This document shows, piece by piece, positions 31,593 through 40,486 of a stretch of DNA of 64,000 bases. Source of the stretch: UBA11524 sp045591175. GTDB lineage: Bacteria > Bacillota > Clostridia > Christensenellales > Aristaeellaceae. The DNA lies in NCBI GenBank assembly GCA_045591175.1, contig JAZNSI010000020.1, positions 156,207-220,206 of the forward strand. The letters are read 5' to 3'. Positions within the stretch are counted from its first letter, which is position 1; the number at the start of each line of letters is the position of its first letter. Below the pieces are notes generated by a model that saw only the letters and a list, made by a program, of their open reading frames with translations, did not search any database and was not told the origin of the DNA. The translations under genes and the position numbers were made by a program.

Positions 31593-32999
31593 ATGAAAAC
31601 CTATCTTGCAATCGACATCGGCGCGTCCAGCGGACGACATATCGTGGCCTGGCTGGAAAACGGGAAGATCGAAACCCGTGAGGTATACCGCTTCCCCAAC
31701 GGCGCAGAACTCAAGAACGGTCATCTTTGCTGGGACATTGAAGGCCTGAAGCAGCACGTCGTCGCAGGCCTCAAGGCCGCCGGGGAACAAGGCTACACCC
31801 CGGCTTATGTCGGCATCGACACCTGGGGCGTGGATTTTGTCCTCCTGGATAAGGCCGGTCAGCGCGTGGGCGACGCCGTTGCCTACCGCGACAGCCGCAC
31901 AGACGGCATGGATACCCGGCTGGAGCAGGCACTGCCCTTCCCCTTTCACTTTGGGCTCTGCGGCATCGCCAAGCAGCCCTTCAACACCGTATACCAGATG
32001 ATGGCAGTGCTGAAGGAGCATCCCGAATACGCCGAAGAGGCCGCCGACTTCCTGATGATGCCGGAGTACCTCTCATACATCCTCACCGGCAAAAAGGCCC
32101 ACGAGTGGACAAACTGCACCACCGGCGCGCTGTGCAACGCAGAATCCGGCACCTGGTCGGAGACCATCCGTGCGGCAGCGGGCATACCGGAGCGGTGGTT
32201 CCGCACGCCCATGGTGAAGCCCGGCACGGTGCTGGGCCCGCTGACGGACGCGGTCGTGGCAGAGGTGGGCTACCAGGCCACCGTGATCCTGCCCGCCACC
32301 CACGACACCGGCAGTGCCTACATGGCCGTCCCCGCCAGGGACGACGGCGCAGCCTTCCTGTCCTCCGGTACCTGGTCGCTGCTGGGCACGGAGCTTCCCG
32401 CCCCTGTCACCAGTCAGGCCGCGCTGGACGCTGGTTTCACCAACGAGGGCGGCTACAACGGCACCACCCGCTTCCTCAAGAACATCATGGGCATGTGGAT
32501 GCTCCAGTGCATCCACAAGGAGATCGATAAGGCCCACTCCTTCGCCGAAATGGCGCAGCTGGCGGCTGAATCGACCTACACCGCGTATGTGGACGCGACG
32601 GACAACCGCTTCCTGGCTCCCGAAAGCATGCTGGCCGAGGTCAAGGCTGCCCTGGCGGATGCCGGCTCCCCCAAACCTGCCGGCCTGAGCGATATCCTCC
32701 GGGCAGTGACGGTGGGTCTGGCGGTGTGCTATGACAAGTCCATTCAGGAAATGAGCGAAATCACCGGCAAGAATTTCACCAGCATCAACATCGTCGGCGG
32801 TGGCAGCGCAAATGTGGTGTTGAACCAGATGACCGCTGACGTCACCGGTCTGCCCGTCTACGCTGGCCCCACCGAGGGCACCGCGCTTGGCAACCTGGCC
32901 GCGCAGATGATCGCAGACGGTGCGTTTGCTGATCTGGCGGCCTTCCGCGCGGCGCTCCCCCGCAGCTTTGAGATCAGGGAGTATCTGCCCAAAGTATAA
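31593..32999 (+). CDS. rhaB: Rhamnulokinase
   Basis: 468 residues of the FGGY sugar kinase family. The N-terminal phosphate motif is YLAIDIGASSGRHIVAWLEN. Substrate-binding stretches YVGIDTWGVDFVLLD and SRTDGM match RhaB. ILPATHDTGSAYMAVPA and SSGTWSLLGTEL are in the second domain, followed by INIVGGGSANVVLNQMTAD (adenosine motif) and the closing AGPTEGTALGNLAAQMI. It phosphorylates L-rhamnulose at O1. ATG 31593 is preferred to the overlapping GTG because GGAG is nine bases ahead. It follows rhaM by six bases. Confidence 0.95.
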   Translation: MKTYLAIDIGASSGRHIVAWLENGKIETREVYRFPNGAELKNGHLCWDIEGLKQHVVAGLKAAGEQGYTPAYVGIDTWGVDFVLLDKAGQRVGDAVAYRDSRTDGMDTRLEQALPFPFHFGLCGIAKQPFNTVYQMMAVLKEHPEYAEEAADFLMMPEYLSYILTGKKAHEWTNCTTGALCNAESGTWSETIRAAAGIPERWFRTPMVKPGTVLGPLTDAVVAEVGYQATVILPATHDTGSAYMAVPARDDGAAFLSSGTWSLLGTELPAPVTSQAALDAGFTNEGGYNGTTRFLKNIMGMWMLQCIHKEIDKAHSFAEMAQLAAESTYTAYVDATDNRFLAPESMLAEVKAALADAGSPKPAGLSDILRAVTVGLAVCYDKSIQEMSEITGKNFTSINIVGGGSANVVLNQMTADVTGLPVYAGPTEGTALGNLAAQMIADGAFADLAAFRAALPRSFEIREYLPKV

Positions 33000-33031
33000 G
33001 CACCACCTATATATAGAAAGGACTGACCTGC

Positions 33032-34294
33032 ATGACCCTGTACGAACAGGCCAAGGACCGTTACGAAGCCCTCGGCATCGACGTGGAAGCCGCGATGGAC
33101 AAGCTGGCGAAGGTTCCCGTGTCCCTGCACTGCTGGCAGGGCGATGACGTCCGCGGCTTTGACGGCGATCCCAATGCGCCCCTGACCGGCGGCATCCAGA
33201 CCACCGGCAACTATCCCGGCCGCGCCCGCACCCCCGATGAACTGATGGCTGATCTGGACATGGCGATGTCCATGTGCCCCGGCACCCCCAAGATGAATCT
33301 GCACGCCTGCTACGCCATCTTCGACGAAGAGAACCCTTGGGTGGATCGTGACAAGCTGGATCCCAAGCACTTCAAGAAGTGGGTGGATTTCTGCAAGAAA
33401 CGCGGCCTGGGCTGCGACTTCAACCCCACCTTCTTCTCCCACCCCAAGTGCGATCCGCTGACCCTGTCCTCCCCCAACGAGGAGACCCGCAAATTCTGGA
33501 TCGAGCACGGCAAGGCTTCTATCCGCATCAGCCAGTACCTGGCCGAGGAGCTGGGTCAGCCCTGCATCATGAACATGTGGACCGGCGACGGCTTCAAGGA
33601 CATCCCTGCTGACCGTCTGGGCCCCCGTGTGCGCTACAAGGAGGCCATGGACGAGATCCTGCGGGAGCCCTTTGACTTCAACAAGGTCAAACCCTGCGTG
33701 GAATCGAAGGTGTTCGGCATCGGCGTGGAGGCCTACACCGTGGGCAGCGCGCAGTATTCCCTGGCCTATGCAGCCATGAACCCCGGCAAGTGCATCCCGC
33801 TGATGGACAACGGTCACTATCATCCCACCGAGGTAGTGAGCGACAAGATCCCCGCGCTGTTGGCCTTCTTCCCGGAGCTGGCGCTGCACATCACCCGTCC
33901 CATCCGCTGGGACTCCGACCACGTTGTCCTGCTGGACGATGAAACCAAGGAGATCTGCAAGGAGATCGTCCGCTGCGGCGGTCTGGACGGCAAGGTGCAC
34001 ATGGCGCTGGACTACTTCGACGCCAGTATCAACCGCGTGAGCGCGTGGGTCGTGGGCTTCCGCAATGTGCAGAAGGCCCTGCTGATGGCGCTGCTGACCC
34101 CCGCCCGCTGCCATAAGGCCATGCAGGACAAGGACGACTGGACGGCCCTGATGGTCGCTCAGGAGGAAATGAAGACCCTGCCCTTCGGCGAGATCTGGAA
34201 TGAATACTGCCGCCGCTGCGGCAAGCCGGAGGACGGCCAGTGGTTCCAGAAGGTGCTGGATTACGAGAAGGAAGTCCAGCTGAAGCGCGGGTAA
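33032..34294 (+). CDS. rhaA: L-rhamnose isomerase
   Basis: 420 residues, the family's standard length. Typical segments are SLHCWQGDDVRGFD (residues 31-44), TGGIQTTGNYPGRARTPDEL, MNLHACYAIFDEE and LGCDFNPTFFSHPK with metal-binding Asp and His. PLMDNGHYHPTEVVSDKI and IRWDSDHVV carry further ligands. It converts L-rhamnose into L-rhamnulose using manganese. The start follows AGAAAGGACTG. It is placed between rhaB and the repeat element that precedes rhaD. Confidence 0.96.
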   Translation: MTLYEQAKDRYEALGIDVEAAMDKLAKVPVSLHCWQGDDVRGFDGDPNAPLTGGIQTTGNYPGRARTPDELMADLDMAMSMCPGTPKMNLHACYAIFDEENPWVDRDKLDPKHFKKWVDFCKKRGLGCDFNPTFFSHPKCDPLTLSSPNEETRKFWIEHGKASIRISQYLAEELGQPCIMNMWTGDGFKDIPADRLGPRVRYKEAMDEILREPFDFNKVKPCVESKVFGIGVEAYTVGSAQYSLAYAAMNPGKCIPLMDNGHYHPTEVVSDKIPALLAFFPELALHITRPIRWDSDHVVLLDDETKEICKEIVRCGGLDGKVHMALDYFDASINRVSAWVVGFRNVQKALLMALLTPARCHKAMQDKDDWTALMVAQEEMKTLPFGEIWNEYCRRCGKPEDGQWFQKVLDYEKEVQLKRG

Positions 34295-34346
34295 TCCCCT
34301 TAGCCACTTAAAAATTCCTCATTTAAAATGGGGGATCCGAAGGGGT

Positions 34347-34460
34347 GGCGGGGGCGATCGGAAAGCCCCCGCCTCGCCTCCGCAGAGGCGAAACCTCTCC
34401 ATGCACCAGGATTTCGCGCCTGCGGGCGCGACCAAAGAGCAAGAAAACCCACGCTGTGGG
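34347..34460 (+). repeat. Palindromic intergenic element inside the rha operon
   Basis: Four hairpins in a row: GGCGGGGGC / GCCCCCGCC, CGCCTC / GAGGCG, CGCGCC / GGCGCG and CCCAC / GTGGG (34347-34460). The layout is that of a short non-coding repeat (MITE-like) common in gut Firmicutes. It separates rhaA and rhaD without a T-tract, so read-through is possible. Confidence 0.65.
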
Positions 34461-34513
34461 CGATCTCCCTTTGGAAACCTTCAGGATACATAAAGAATTG
34501 GAGGACAAAGACT

Positions 34514-35338
34514 ATGGGCATGCTCGACATCTCTATCGTCAAGAAATACATCCGCATGGCAGATGACGGCTGGCATCAGGGCTGGCATGAGCGCAACGGC
34601 GGCAACCTGACCTACCGTCTCACCGACGCCGAAGTCGCCGAAATCACCCCCTTCCTCGACGCTGAGCCCCGTCCCTGGGTCGCCATGGGCGTCACCGGCG
34701 AAAACCTGGCCGGCTCCTACTTCCTGTCCACCGGCAGCGGCAAGTTCTTCTGCAACGTCATCACCGATCCCGAGGACAGCATCTGCGTCGTCGAAATCAA
34801 CGACAAGGGCGACTCCTACCGCATCCGCTGGGGCTTGGTCAACGGCGGCAAGCCCACCAGCGAGTTCCCCAGCCACTACATGAACCACTGCGTCCGCGCC
34901 AAGGCCACGAACGGCGAGCATCGCGTGATCTACCACGCTCACCCCGCCAACATCATCGCGATGACCTTCGTGCTGCCCCTGACGGACCGCGATTTCACCC
35001 GCGCCCTGTGGAAGAGCGCCACCGAGTGCCCCGTGGTATTCCCCGGCGGCGTAGGCGTTGTACCGTGGATGGTTCCCGGTGGCGCCGACATCGCTCTGGC
35101 CACCTGCAAGAAAATGGAGGAGTTCGATGCGGCGGTCTGGGCACATCACGGCCTGTTTGCCTCCGGCCCCGACTTCGACATCACCTTCGGCCTGATGCAC
35201 ACCATCGAAAAGGCTGCGGAGATCTGGGTGCTGCAGAAGTCCACCGGCCTGCCCGAGCTTTCTACCATCCAGGACGATGAGCTGCGCGCCATCGCCCGGG
35301 ACTTCAGGGTACAGCTCCGCGAGGACTTCCTGGACTGA
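34514..35338 (+). CDS. rhaD: Rhamnulose-1-phosphate aldolase
   Basis: 274 residues from ATG 34514 (GGAGG at 34500-34504). It is a class II aldolase with the zinc motif VIYHAHPANIIAM (HxH, about residues 139-151) and the third His in WAHHGLFASGPDFD. N-terminal WHERNGGNLTYRL and MGVTGENLAGSYFLSTGSGK match RhaD. The catalytic Glu is expected in the middle domain (NDKGDSYRIRWGLVNGGKPT region). It splits L-rhamnulose-1-phosphate into dihydroxyacetone phosphate and L-lactaldehyde. An upstream extension through the repeat is rejected. Confidence 0.95.
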   Translation: MGMLDISIVKKYIRMADDGWHQGWHERNGGNLTYRLTDAEVAEITPFLDAEPRPWVAMGVTGENLAGSYFLSTGSGKFFCNVITDPEDSICVVEINDKGDSYRIRWGLVNGGKPTSEFPSHYMNHCVRAKATNGEHRVIYHAHPANIIAMTFVLPLTDRDFTRALWKSATECPVVFPGGVGVVPWMVPGGADIALATCKKMEEFDAAVWAHHGLFASGPDFDITFGLMHTIEKAAEIWVLQKSTGLPELSTIQDDELRAIARDFRVQLREDFLD

Positions 35339-35343
35339 GGAGG

Positions 35344-37536
35344 ATGAACATGAACTGGACTGCCAAATGGATTGCCCCCGCCAGCGACATGGGCAGCAAG
35401 GCACCCTGCTTTGCCAGGGCATTCACCGTGGATAAGCCCCTGACCCGCGCCACGCTGCGCATGACCGCTCTGGGCGTGTATGAGGCTGCCATCAACGGGC
35501 AGCCGGTGACCGACACCGTGCTCAATCCCGGCTGGACGGCCTACACCAAGCGCCTGCAGGTGCAGACCTACGACGTGACAGCGCTGCTCCGCGCGAACAA
35601 CGAACTCACCGTGCTGGTGGGCAAGGGCTGGTATCGCAGTCCGCTGCTGACCTGGCAGGACGGTACCATCCAGAAGGAGCTGATGCAGCATCCTGCCGCC
35701 ATCACGGCGGAGCTTACGCTGCATTATGCAGACGGCACGCAGGATGTCCTCTGCACCGATGAGAGCTGGACGGCCTGCGAGAGCAGCATCCGCTTCTCCG
35801 AGCTGTATGATGGCGAGGTGTTCGATGCGACCTTCTCCCCCGCAGAGAAACCCCGCGCCATCCTTTACGACGGCCCGACAGACACCCTCATCCCCCATGA
35901 GGGTGTGCCTGTCCGCGAGCAGGAGCGCATCCATGCCGCGCGTATCTTCGTAACGCCCTGCGGGGAGACCGTCATTGATTTCGGCCAGGAGCTGACCGGC
36001 TTCCTAGAGGTCACGCTGGATGCCCATGCCGGCGATGCGGTGGACGTTTCCTTTGCCGAGGTAATGGACAAGAACGGCAACTTCTACACCGACAACTACC
36101 GCAGCGCCAAGTGCCAGTACCGCTACATCTGCCGCGACGGCCGCCAAACCTACAAGACCCGCCTGACATTTTACGGATTCCGCTACATCCGGGTGAATGC
36201 CTTCCCGGGGGATGTCACGCTGGACAGCTTCACTGGTATTGCCGTGCATTCCGACATGCAGCGCACCGGCCATATCGCCACCTCCGAGCCGATGCTGAAT
36301 CAGCTCTTCTCCAACATTATCTGGGGACAGAAGTCCAACTTCCTGGACGTCCCCACCGACTGTCCCCAGCGCGACGAGCGCCTGGGATGGATGGGCGACG
36401 CCCAGGTCTTTGCCCGCACTGCCTGCATGAATTACGACGCAGAGCAGTTCTTCCGCAAGTGGCTGAGCGATCTCGCTGCCGACCAGCATGAAGACGGCTA
36501 TGTGGGCTCTGTCATCCCGGACGTATGGACCCATGTGCATGACCGCGGCAACGCAGCAGCCGCCTGGGGCGACGCAGCAACCATCGTCCCCTGGGAAGTC
36601 TATCGCGCCTACGGCAGCGTCGATCTGCTGCGCCGCCAGTTCCCCAGCATGAGAAAATGGGTGGATTACATCGCCAGCGCCACGGAGAGCTTCCCGCTAT
36701 GGACGGGCGGCTGGCAATGGGGGGACTGGCTTGGTCTGGATGCGCCCAGCGGCAGCTATAAAGGCTCCAGCCGCGACGCCTTTGTGGCCACCTCCTTCTT
36801 CGCCCACTCCACAGAGCTGGTCATCAAGGCAGGCCATATCCTGAGTGAAGACGTCACCGCCTATGAACAGCTCTACGATACCGTATTGACGGCCTTCCGA
36901 AAGGCCTTCCCCGAATATCTGACCCAGACCGAGTGCGTCCTCGCGGCTCATTTCCGCCTGGCGGAGGATCCGCAAAAAGCTGCAGATCTCCTGGCGGAAA
37001 AGGTGCGTTCCTCTGGCAGAGCGCAGCTCCAAACCGGCTTTGTGGGCACGCCCTACATCCTCCACGTACTGAGCGATTACGGTTATGCCGACCTGGCCTG
37101 GGAGCTGCTGCTGCGCCGGGAATACCCCTCCTGGCTGTACCCCATCACCAAGGGTGCAACCACCATCTGGGAGCACTGGGACGGGATCATGCCCGACGGC
37201 GGCTTCTGGAGCCGGGACATGAACTCCTTCAACCATTACGCCTATGGCTCCGTCGCAGACTGGATCTACGGCGTAGCCGCGGGCATCCAGGTGCTGGAGG
37301 CTGCGCCGGGCTATGCGCGCCTCCGCATTGCACCTCATCCCACGGAGCGGCTGGATTGGCTGGAGGCCTCCATCGACACCCGCCATGGCCTTATGTCCTC
37401 CAGGTGGACGAAGGCGGACGGCGGCTGGCGATTCGACATTACCACGCCTGTGGACGCAGAGATCATGCTGCCGGGCAAGCGGCTGACCGTCCACGCGGGC
37501 CGGTACGTGTTCTTCGCCCCTGCGCACAACGGTTAA
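35344..37536 (+). CDS. Alpha-L-rhamnosidase, GH78
   Basis: 730 residues, five bases after rhaD. N-terminal beta domains (AKWIAPASDM; YEAAINGQPVTDTVLNPGW; TAYTKRLQVQTYDVT) match the Bac_rhamnosid_N and concanavalin-like parts. The (alpha/alpha)6 catalytic domain shows FLDVPTDCPQRDERLGWMGD (catalytic acid region), then AWGDAATIVPWEVYRAYGS, GGWQWGDWLGLD and TTIWEHWDGIMPDGGFW with the second catalytic Glu. No signal peptide is present, so it acts inside the cell on imported oligosaccharides. It releases L-rhamnose for the enzymes encoded ahead of it. Confidence 0.95.
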   Translation: MNMNWTAKWIAPASDMGSKAPCFARAFTVDKPLTRATLRMTALGVYEAAINGQPVTDTVLNPGWTAYTKRLQVQTYDVTALLRANNELTVLVGKGWYRSPLLTWQDGTIQKELMQHPAAITAELTLHYADGTQDVLCTDESWTACESSIRFSELYDGEVFDATFSPAEKPRAILYDGPTDTLIPHEGVPVREQERIHAARIFVTPCGETVIDFGQELTGFLEVTLDAHAGDAVDVSFAEVMDKNGNFYTDNYRSAKCQYRYICRDGRQTYKTRLTFYGFRYIRVNAFPGDVTLDSFTGIAVHSDMQRTGHIATSEPMLNQLFSNIIWGQKSNFLDVPTDCPQRDERLGWMGDAQVFARTACMNYDAEQFFRKWLSDLAADQHEDGYVGSVIPDVWTHVHDRGNAAAAWGDAATIVPWEVYRAYGSVDLLRRQFPSMRKWVDYIASATESFPLWTGGWQWGDWLGLDAPSGSYKGSSRDAFVATSFFAHSTELVIKAGHILSEDVTAYEQLYDTVLTAFRKAFPEYLTQTECVLAAHFRLAEDPQKAADLLAEKVRSSGRAQLQTGFVGTPYILHVLSDYGYADLAWELLLRREYPSWLYPITKGATTIWEHWDGIMPDGGFWSRDMNSFNHYAYGSVADWIYGVAAGIQVLEAAPGYARLRIAPHPTERLDWLEASIDTRHGLMSSRWTKADGGWRFDITTPVDAEIMLPGKRLTVHAGRYVFFAPAHNG

Positions 37537-37542
37537 GCATGC

Positions 37543-37623
37543 AGCGCCTGCTTTCTCCCTCGCAGAGAAGGCAGGCGCTCTTGCATCGAAAAAGACAGGG
37601 ATGCCGCCGGAAAGCAGCATCCC
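37543..37623. terminator. Two hairpins between convergent genes
   Basis: AGCGCCTGC / GCAGGCGCT (37543-37551 and 37571-37579) extended inward by TTCTC/GAGAA, and GGGATGC / GCATCCC (37598-37604 and 37617-37623) followed by CTTT. They end the rha operon and probably also the radical SAM transcript. Confidence 0.75.
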
Positions 37624-37630
37624 CTTTATG

Positions 37631-38554
37631 TTACTTGTTCACCATCCTGCACAGGTCACACACGGACCAGCAGCGGGACAAATTAACCTTGATCCCCCGC
37701 TTTTCCGCCAGCGCCAGCAGTCCGGGCACGCCCTGGGCAGCAGCACGCATGCCCTCGTCCGCATAGGGATCGTACCGGGCGATGATGTCCCGCATGGTTT
37801 CCTTGCAGATATTGCCGATCACGAAACCGCAGACAGTCACGTCGCCGCTGGGCTCAATGGACAGGGAGGTCTGGTTCGTCAGCGGCTCGGTGTAGGGCAT
37901 GGAGCCGCAGCAGTCCTGCACCGCCAGCTTCGCCGCTGGATAATAGTGGCTCAGGTGCTCGATGGCGTTGCCGGCCATGAAGATGTCGTTGCCCTCGTGC
38001 ACCGGGAGTCCGGTGTCGGCGAGGCTCGCGAGGATCTCGCGGGTGCGGGTGTTCTCCGGGCAATCGAAGGCCTCGTTCACCACCCACGCTGGGGAAAAGC
38101 GCGCCTTCTCAATGCCCGCAGACTTCACTGCCAGCGCAAAATAGCGCACCGGCTCCAGCGGGATGGTCTCTTGGTGGAACGCATCCACCGAAATGAGCAC
38201 GTCATTCACGCCCGCGTCAGCCAGCGCCTGAGCGACATCGCGCATGCGCATGATGTCCCGGCTGAAGAAGCCATTGGTGATCAGCTGACGCTTGGGGATA
38301 CCAGCCTCCGTCGCCGCGCGGTGGATAGTGCAGGTGACTTCCGGATAGAGCAGCGGTTCACCGCCGAAGGTCATGACGGACTGCACATCATAGAGGTTCT
38401 TCAGCTCCCGGATAGCATGCACAGCAGCCTCCTGCGGGACGTGGGTGCCGTCGGGGCACTTCACCATGCCGCCCACGGAGCAATGTTTGCAGCGCCCCGT
38501 GCAGCGCTGGGTCAGGATGAATTCAAGCCGGTTGATGTTCAGATAAGGGTTCAT
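37631..38554 (-). CDS. Radical SAM protein with Cys-rich C-terminus
   Basis: 307 residues. The 4Fe-4S/SAM motif is FILTQRCTGRCKHCSVGGM (CxxxCxxC, residues 18-25), followed by SVMTFGGEPLLYPEV (GGEP) and VLISVDAFHQETIP. The C-terminal part carries further cysteines (VQDCCGSMPYTEP; VTVCGFVIGN; CWSVCDLCRMV), possibly an auxiliary cluster of SPASM/twitch type. Substrate and partner are unknown; no peptide precursor gene is visible beside it. It stands alone between the rha operon and a repeat-rich gap. Confidence 0.8.
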   Translation of the reverse strand: MNPYLNINRLEFILTQRCTGRCKHCSVGGMVKCPDGTHVPQEAAVHAIRELKNLYDVQSVMTFGGEPLLYPEVTCTIHRAATEAGIPKRQLITNGFFSRDIMRMRDVAQALADAGVNDVLISVDAFHQETIPLEPVRYFALAVKSAGIEKARFSPAWVVNEAFDCPENTRTREILASLADTGLPVHEGNDIFMAGNAIEHLSHYYPAAKLAVQDCCGSMPYTEPLTNQTSLSIEPSGDVTVCGFVIGNICKETMRDIIARYDPYADEGMRAAAQGVPGLLALAEKRGIKVNLSRCWSVCDLCRMVNK

Positions 38555-38588
38555 AAGGTTGCCTCCATTCGTAATCTTTCACACTAAG

Positions 38589-38667
38589 GTCGAGCTTGCT
38601 CGACGAGCGCTGTCAATGCTCGCATTGATGGCGCGAAGCCCGCAGCAGCCTTTGGGCTGATGTGGGC
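38589..38667 (+). repeat. Palindromic intergenic repeat with three hairpins
   Basis: GTCGAG / CTCGAC (38589-38604), GCGC..TCAATG / CATTGA..GCGC (38607-38634) and GCCC..CAGCC / GGCTG..GGGC (38638-38667). No coding frame. It is the first of three such elements in the gap 38555-39103. Confidence 0.65.
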
Positions 38668-38797
38668 CGACATACACGAACGGTGCAATGGGCAGTCAAA
38701 TACATCCGATACAGCCTGCCTCACTGCACCGGGAGGTTACCTCGCATGGTCTGCCGCATGGCATTCACCAACCTTTCGGCTACTATATTATCACACT

Positions 38798-38825
38798 TTG
38801 CAAGGCGCGTAAAGTGTGGTATAAT
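38798..38825 (+). promoter_or_regulatory. Promoter with dyad upstream of rsmA
   Basis: TTGCAA (38798-38803), 16-nt spacer, TATAAT (38820-38825). CACACTTT (38792-38799) and AAAGTGTG (38811-38818) form an inverted repeat over the -35 box and spacer, an operator-like position. The leader to rsmA would be about 270 nt. Confidence 0.6.
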
Positions 38826-38833
38826 GAGTGAAG

Positions 38834-38953
38834 GGCCTCATCCGTCTTCCCCAGAGGGGAAGGTTTGGTTACTGCCCTGTCATTATCAGCCACATTCTTG
38901 GCCTTCCCCTTTGGGGAAGGTGGCGCCGAGCTTGCTCGGGGACGGATGAGGCC
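38834..38953 (+). mobile_element. MITE-like element with 13-bp terminal inverted repeats
   Basis: GGCCTCATCCGTC at 38834-38846 and its exact complement GACGGATGAGGCC at 38941-38953. Inside are CCTTCCCC/GGGGAAGG palindromes. It is about 120 bp long and codes for nothing, as expected of a miniature inverted-repeat element. Confidence 0.75.
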
Positions 38954-39017
38954 ATACCACTCCGACACGCAGCAGACGGAGCAATCCCCGCCTTTTCAAC
39001 CATTTATCCAGTATTCC

Positions 39018-39084
39018 GTAGGGGCGACCATTGGTCGCCCGCACCACCCTCGCATGCAACCGGGCGAGTAATGCTCGCCCCTAC
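39018..39084 (+). repeat. Short inverted-repeat element before rsmA
   Basis: GTAGGGGCGA (39018-39027) and TCGCCCCTAC (39075-39084) as ends, with inner GCGACCATTGGTCGC and GGGCGAGTAATGCTCGCCC palindromes. It finishes four bases ahead of the rsmA ribosome binding site. Confidence 0.75.
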
Positions 39085-39103
39085 GATAGGAGACACGCCA
39101 ACC

Positions 39104-39949
39104 ATGAGCAAAACCAAGGAACGCATCCGCGACAGCCAGCTGCGCTACAAGCAGGGGCTGGGCCAGAATTTCATCTACGACGAGGACCTGCTGGCGTCCC
39201 TCGTAGCCGCCGCCGGCGTGACCAAGGAGGACGACGTCCTCGAGGTCGGCCCCGGCGCAGGCAGCATGACCAAGCATCTGTGCAAAGCCGCGCACCACGT
39301 CATGTCCGTGGAGCTGGACGACCGCCTCATCCCCCTGCTGAACGGCTTCATGGCGGAGTACGACAACTTCACCCTCATCCACGGGGACGTGATGACCGTC
39401 AACCTGCCGGAGATCACCGCAAATCTGCGCAAGCCCCTGTCCGTCGTGGCGAACATCCCCTACTACATCACCACGCCGCTGATGACGATGCTGCTGACCT
39501 CGCCTCTGGACATCAAGCAAATGGCCCTGATGGTGCAGAAGGAGGTCGCCGACAAGGTGCTCGCCCAGCCCGGCGACGACAACTGGGGCCCCCTCGCATT
39601 GCGCTGCCAGTTCTACTGCGACCCCTACCTGGCCATGGACGTGCCCGCCGCCTGCTTCACCCCCGCACCCAAGGTGGACAGCGCCTTCATCGTGCTGCCC
39701 CGCCGCGAAAAGCCGCTGGTGGACGTGAAGTGCGAGGAGGACTTCTTCCGCGTGGCCCAGGCGGGCTTCGCGCTGCGCCGCAAGACCATGACCAACGGCC
39801 TGTGCGCCGCGTTCCACATGGAACGCGCCGAGGCAGTCGAGCTGATGCAAAAGGCCGGCCTGGACGAGCGCGTCCGCTGCGAGAAGCTCACCTTTGAGGA
39901 GCTGGCCCGCCTGGCCGACGTGTACACCGACTGGAGGGCGAGCAAATGA
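39104..39949 (+). CDS. rsmA: 16S rRNA A1518/A1519 dimethyltransferase
   Basis: 281 residues from ATG 39104, with AGGAG at 39088-39092. SAM-binding motif I is DDVLEVGPGAGSMTKHL (about residues 42-58). Motif IV is VVANIPYYITTPLMTMLL (NIPYY, the adenine pocket). RYKQGLGQNFIYDEDLLASL at the N-terminus and FTPAPKVDSAFIVLPRR near the C-terminal domain are diagnostic for RsmA/KsgA. It dimethylates two adjacent adenines during small-subunit maturation. It overlaps dut by four bases (ATGA). Confidence 0.95.
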   Translation: MSKTKERIRDSQLRYKQGLGQNFIYDEDLLASLVAAAGVTKEDDVLEVGPGAGSMTKHLCKAAHHVMSVELDDRLIPLLNGFMAEYDNFTLIHGDVMTVNLPEITANLRKPLSVVANIPYYITTPLMTMLLTSPLDIKQMALMVQKEVADKVLAQPGDDNWGPLALRCQFYCDPYLAMDVPAACFTPAPKVDSAFIVLPRREKPLVDVKCEEDFFRVAQAGFALRRKTMTNGLCAAFHMERAEAVELMQKAGLDERVRCEKLTFEELARLADVYTDWRASK

Positions 39950-40443
39950 CCGCCATCGCGAAATTCATGCATGTGAGCGAGGAGCAGTACGCATCCTCCG
40001 CGCCGCCGGACGCGCTGCCGTTGAATGACATTCCCCTGCCCCGGCGCGCTACGTCAGGCAGCGCTGGCTACGACTTCATCTGCCCGGCGGACGTGACGCT
40101 GCAGCCGGGCGACGCCATCACCATTTCGACCGGCGTCCGCTGCGAGATGCAGCCCGGCTGGGTGCTGATGCTCTTCCCCCGCAGCGGGTTGGGCTTCAAG
40201 CATCAGGTGCGGCTGGCGAACACCGTGGGCGTGATCGACGCGGATTACTTCCACGCGACCAACGAGGGACACATCATGGTGCGCCTGGCCAACGGCCAGA
40301 GCCCCTGCACGGTGGACAGCCATGCGGTAACCATCGCCAAGGGCGAGCGCTTCTGCCAGGGGGTATTCCTGCCCCACGGGCTGGCGGAAGAGGAAACGGT
40401 GCTGGCAGACCGCGAGGGCGGCTTCGGCAGCACGGGAAAATGA
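39946..40443 (+). CDS. dut: dUTP diphosphatase
   Basis: 165 residues. All trimeric dUTPase motifs are visible in order: I SGSAGYDF, II LFPRSGLGFKH, III NTVGVIDADYF (uracil-binding hairpin), IV GERFCQGVFL and V REGGFGSTGK (P-loop-like arm). It hydrolyses dUTP to dUMP and keeps uracil out of DNA. The N-terminal 30 residues are longer than in E. coli Dut. Translation is coupled to rsmA by the ATGA overlap. A strong terminator follows. Confidence 0.93.
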   Translation: MTAIAKFMHVSEEQYASSAPPDALPLNDIPLPRRATSGSAGYDFICPADVTLQPGDAITISTGVRCEMQPGWVLMLFPRSGLGFKHQVRLANTVGVIDADYFHATNEGHIMVRLANGQSPCTVDSHAVTIAKGERFCQGVFLPHGLAEEETVLADREGGFGSTGK

Positions 40444-40450
40444 TACGCAA

Positions 40451-40480
40451 AACGGCTCCCCAGATGGGGAGCCGTTCTTT
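40451..40480. terminator. Terminator between convergent dut and GNAT genes
   Basis: AACGGCTCCCC / GGGGAGCCGTT (40451-40461 and 40466-40476), loop AGAT, then CTTT. Confidence 0.85.
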
Positions 40481-40486
40481 ATGCCG

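Noticed and set aside
34328..34513. N-terminal extension of RhaD through the intergenic repeat
   Set aside because: The added 62 residues are translated palindromic repeat; GGAGG and normal RhaD length support the start at 34514.
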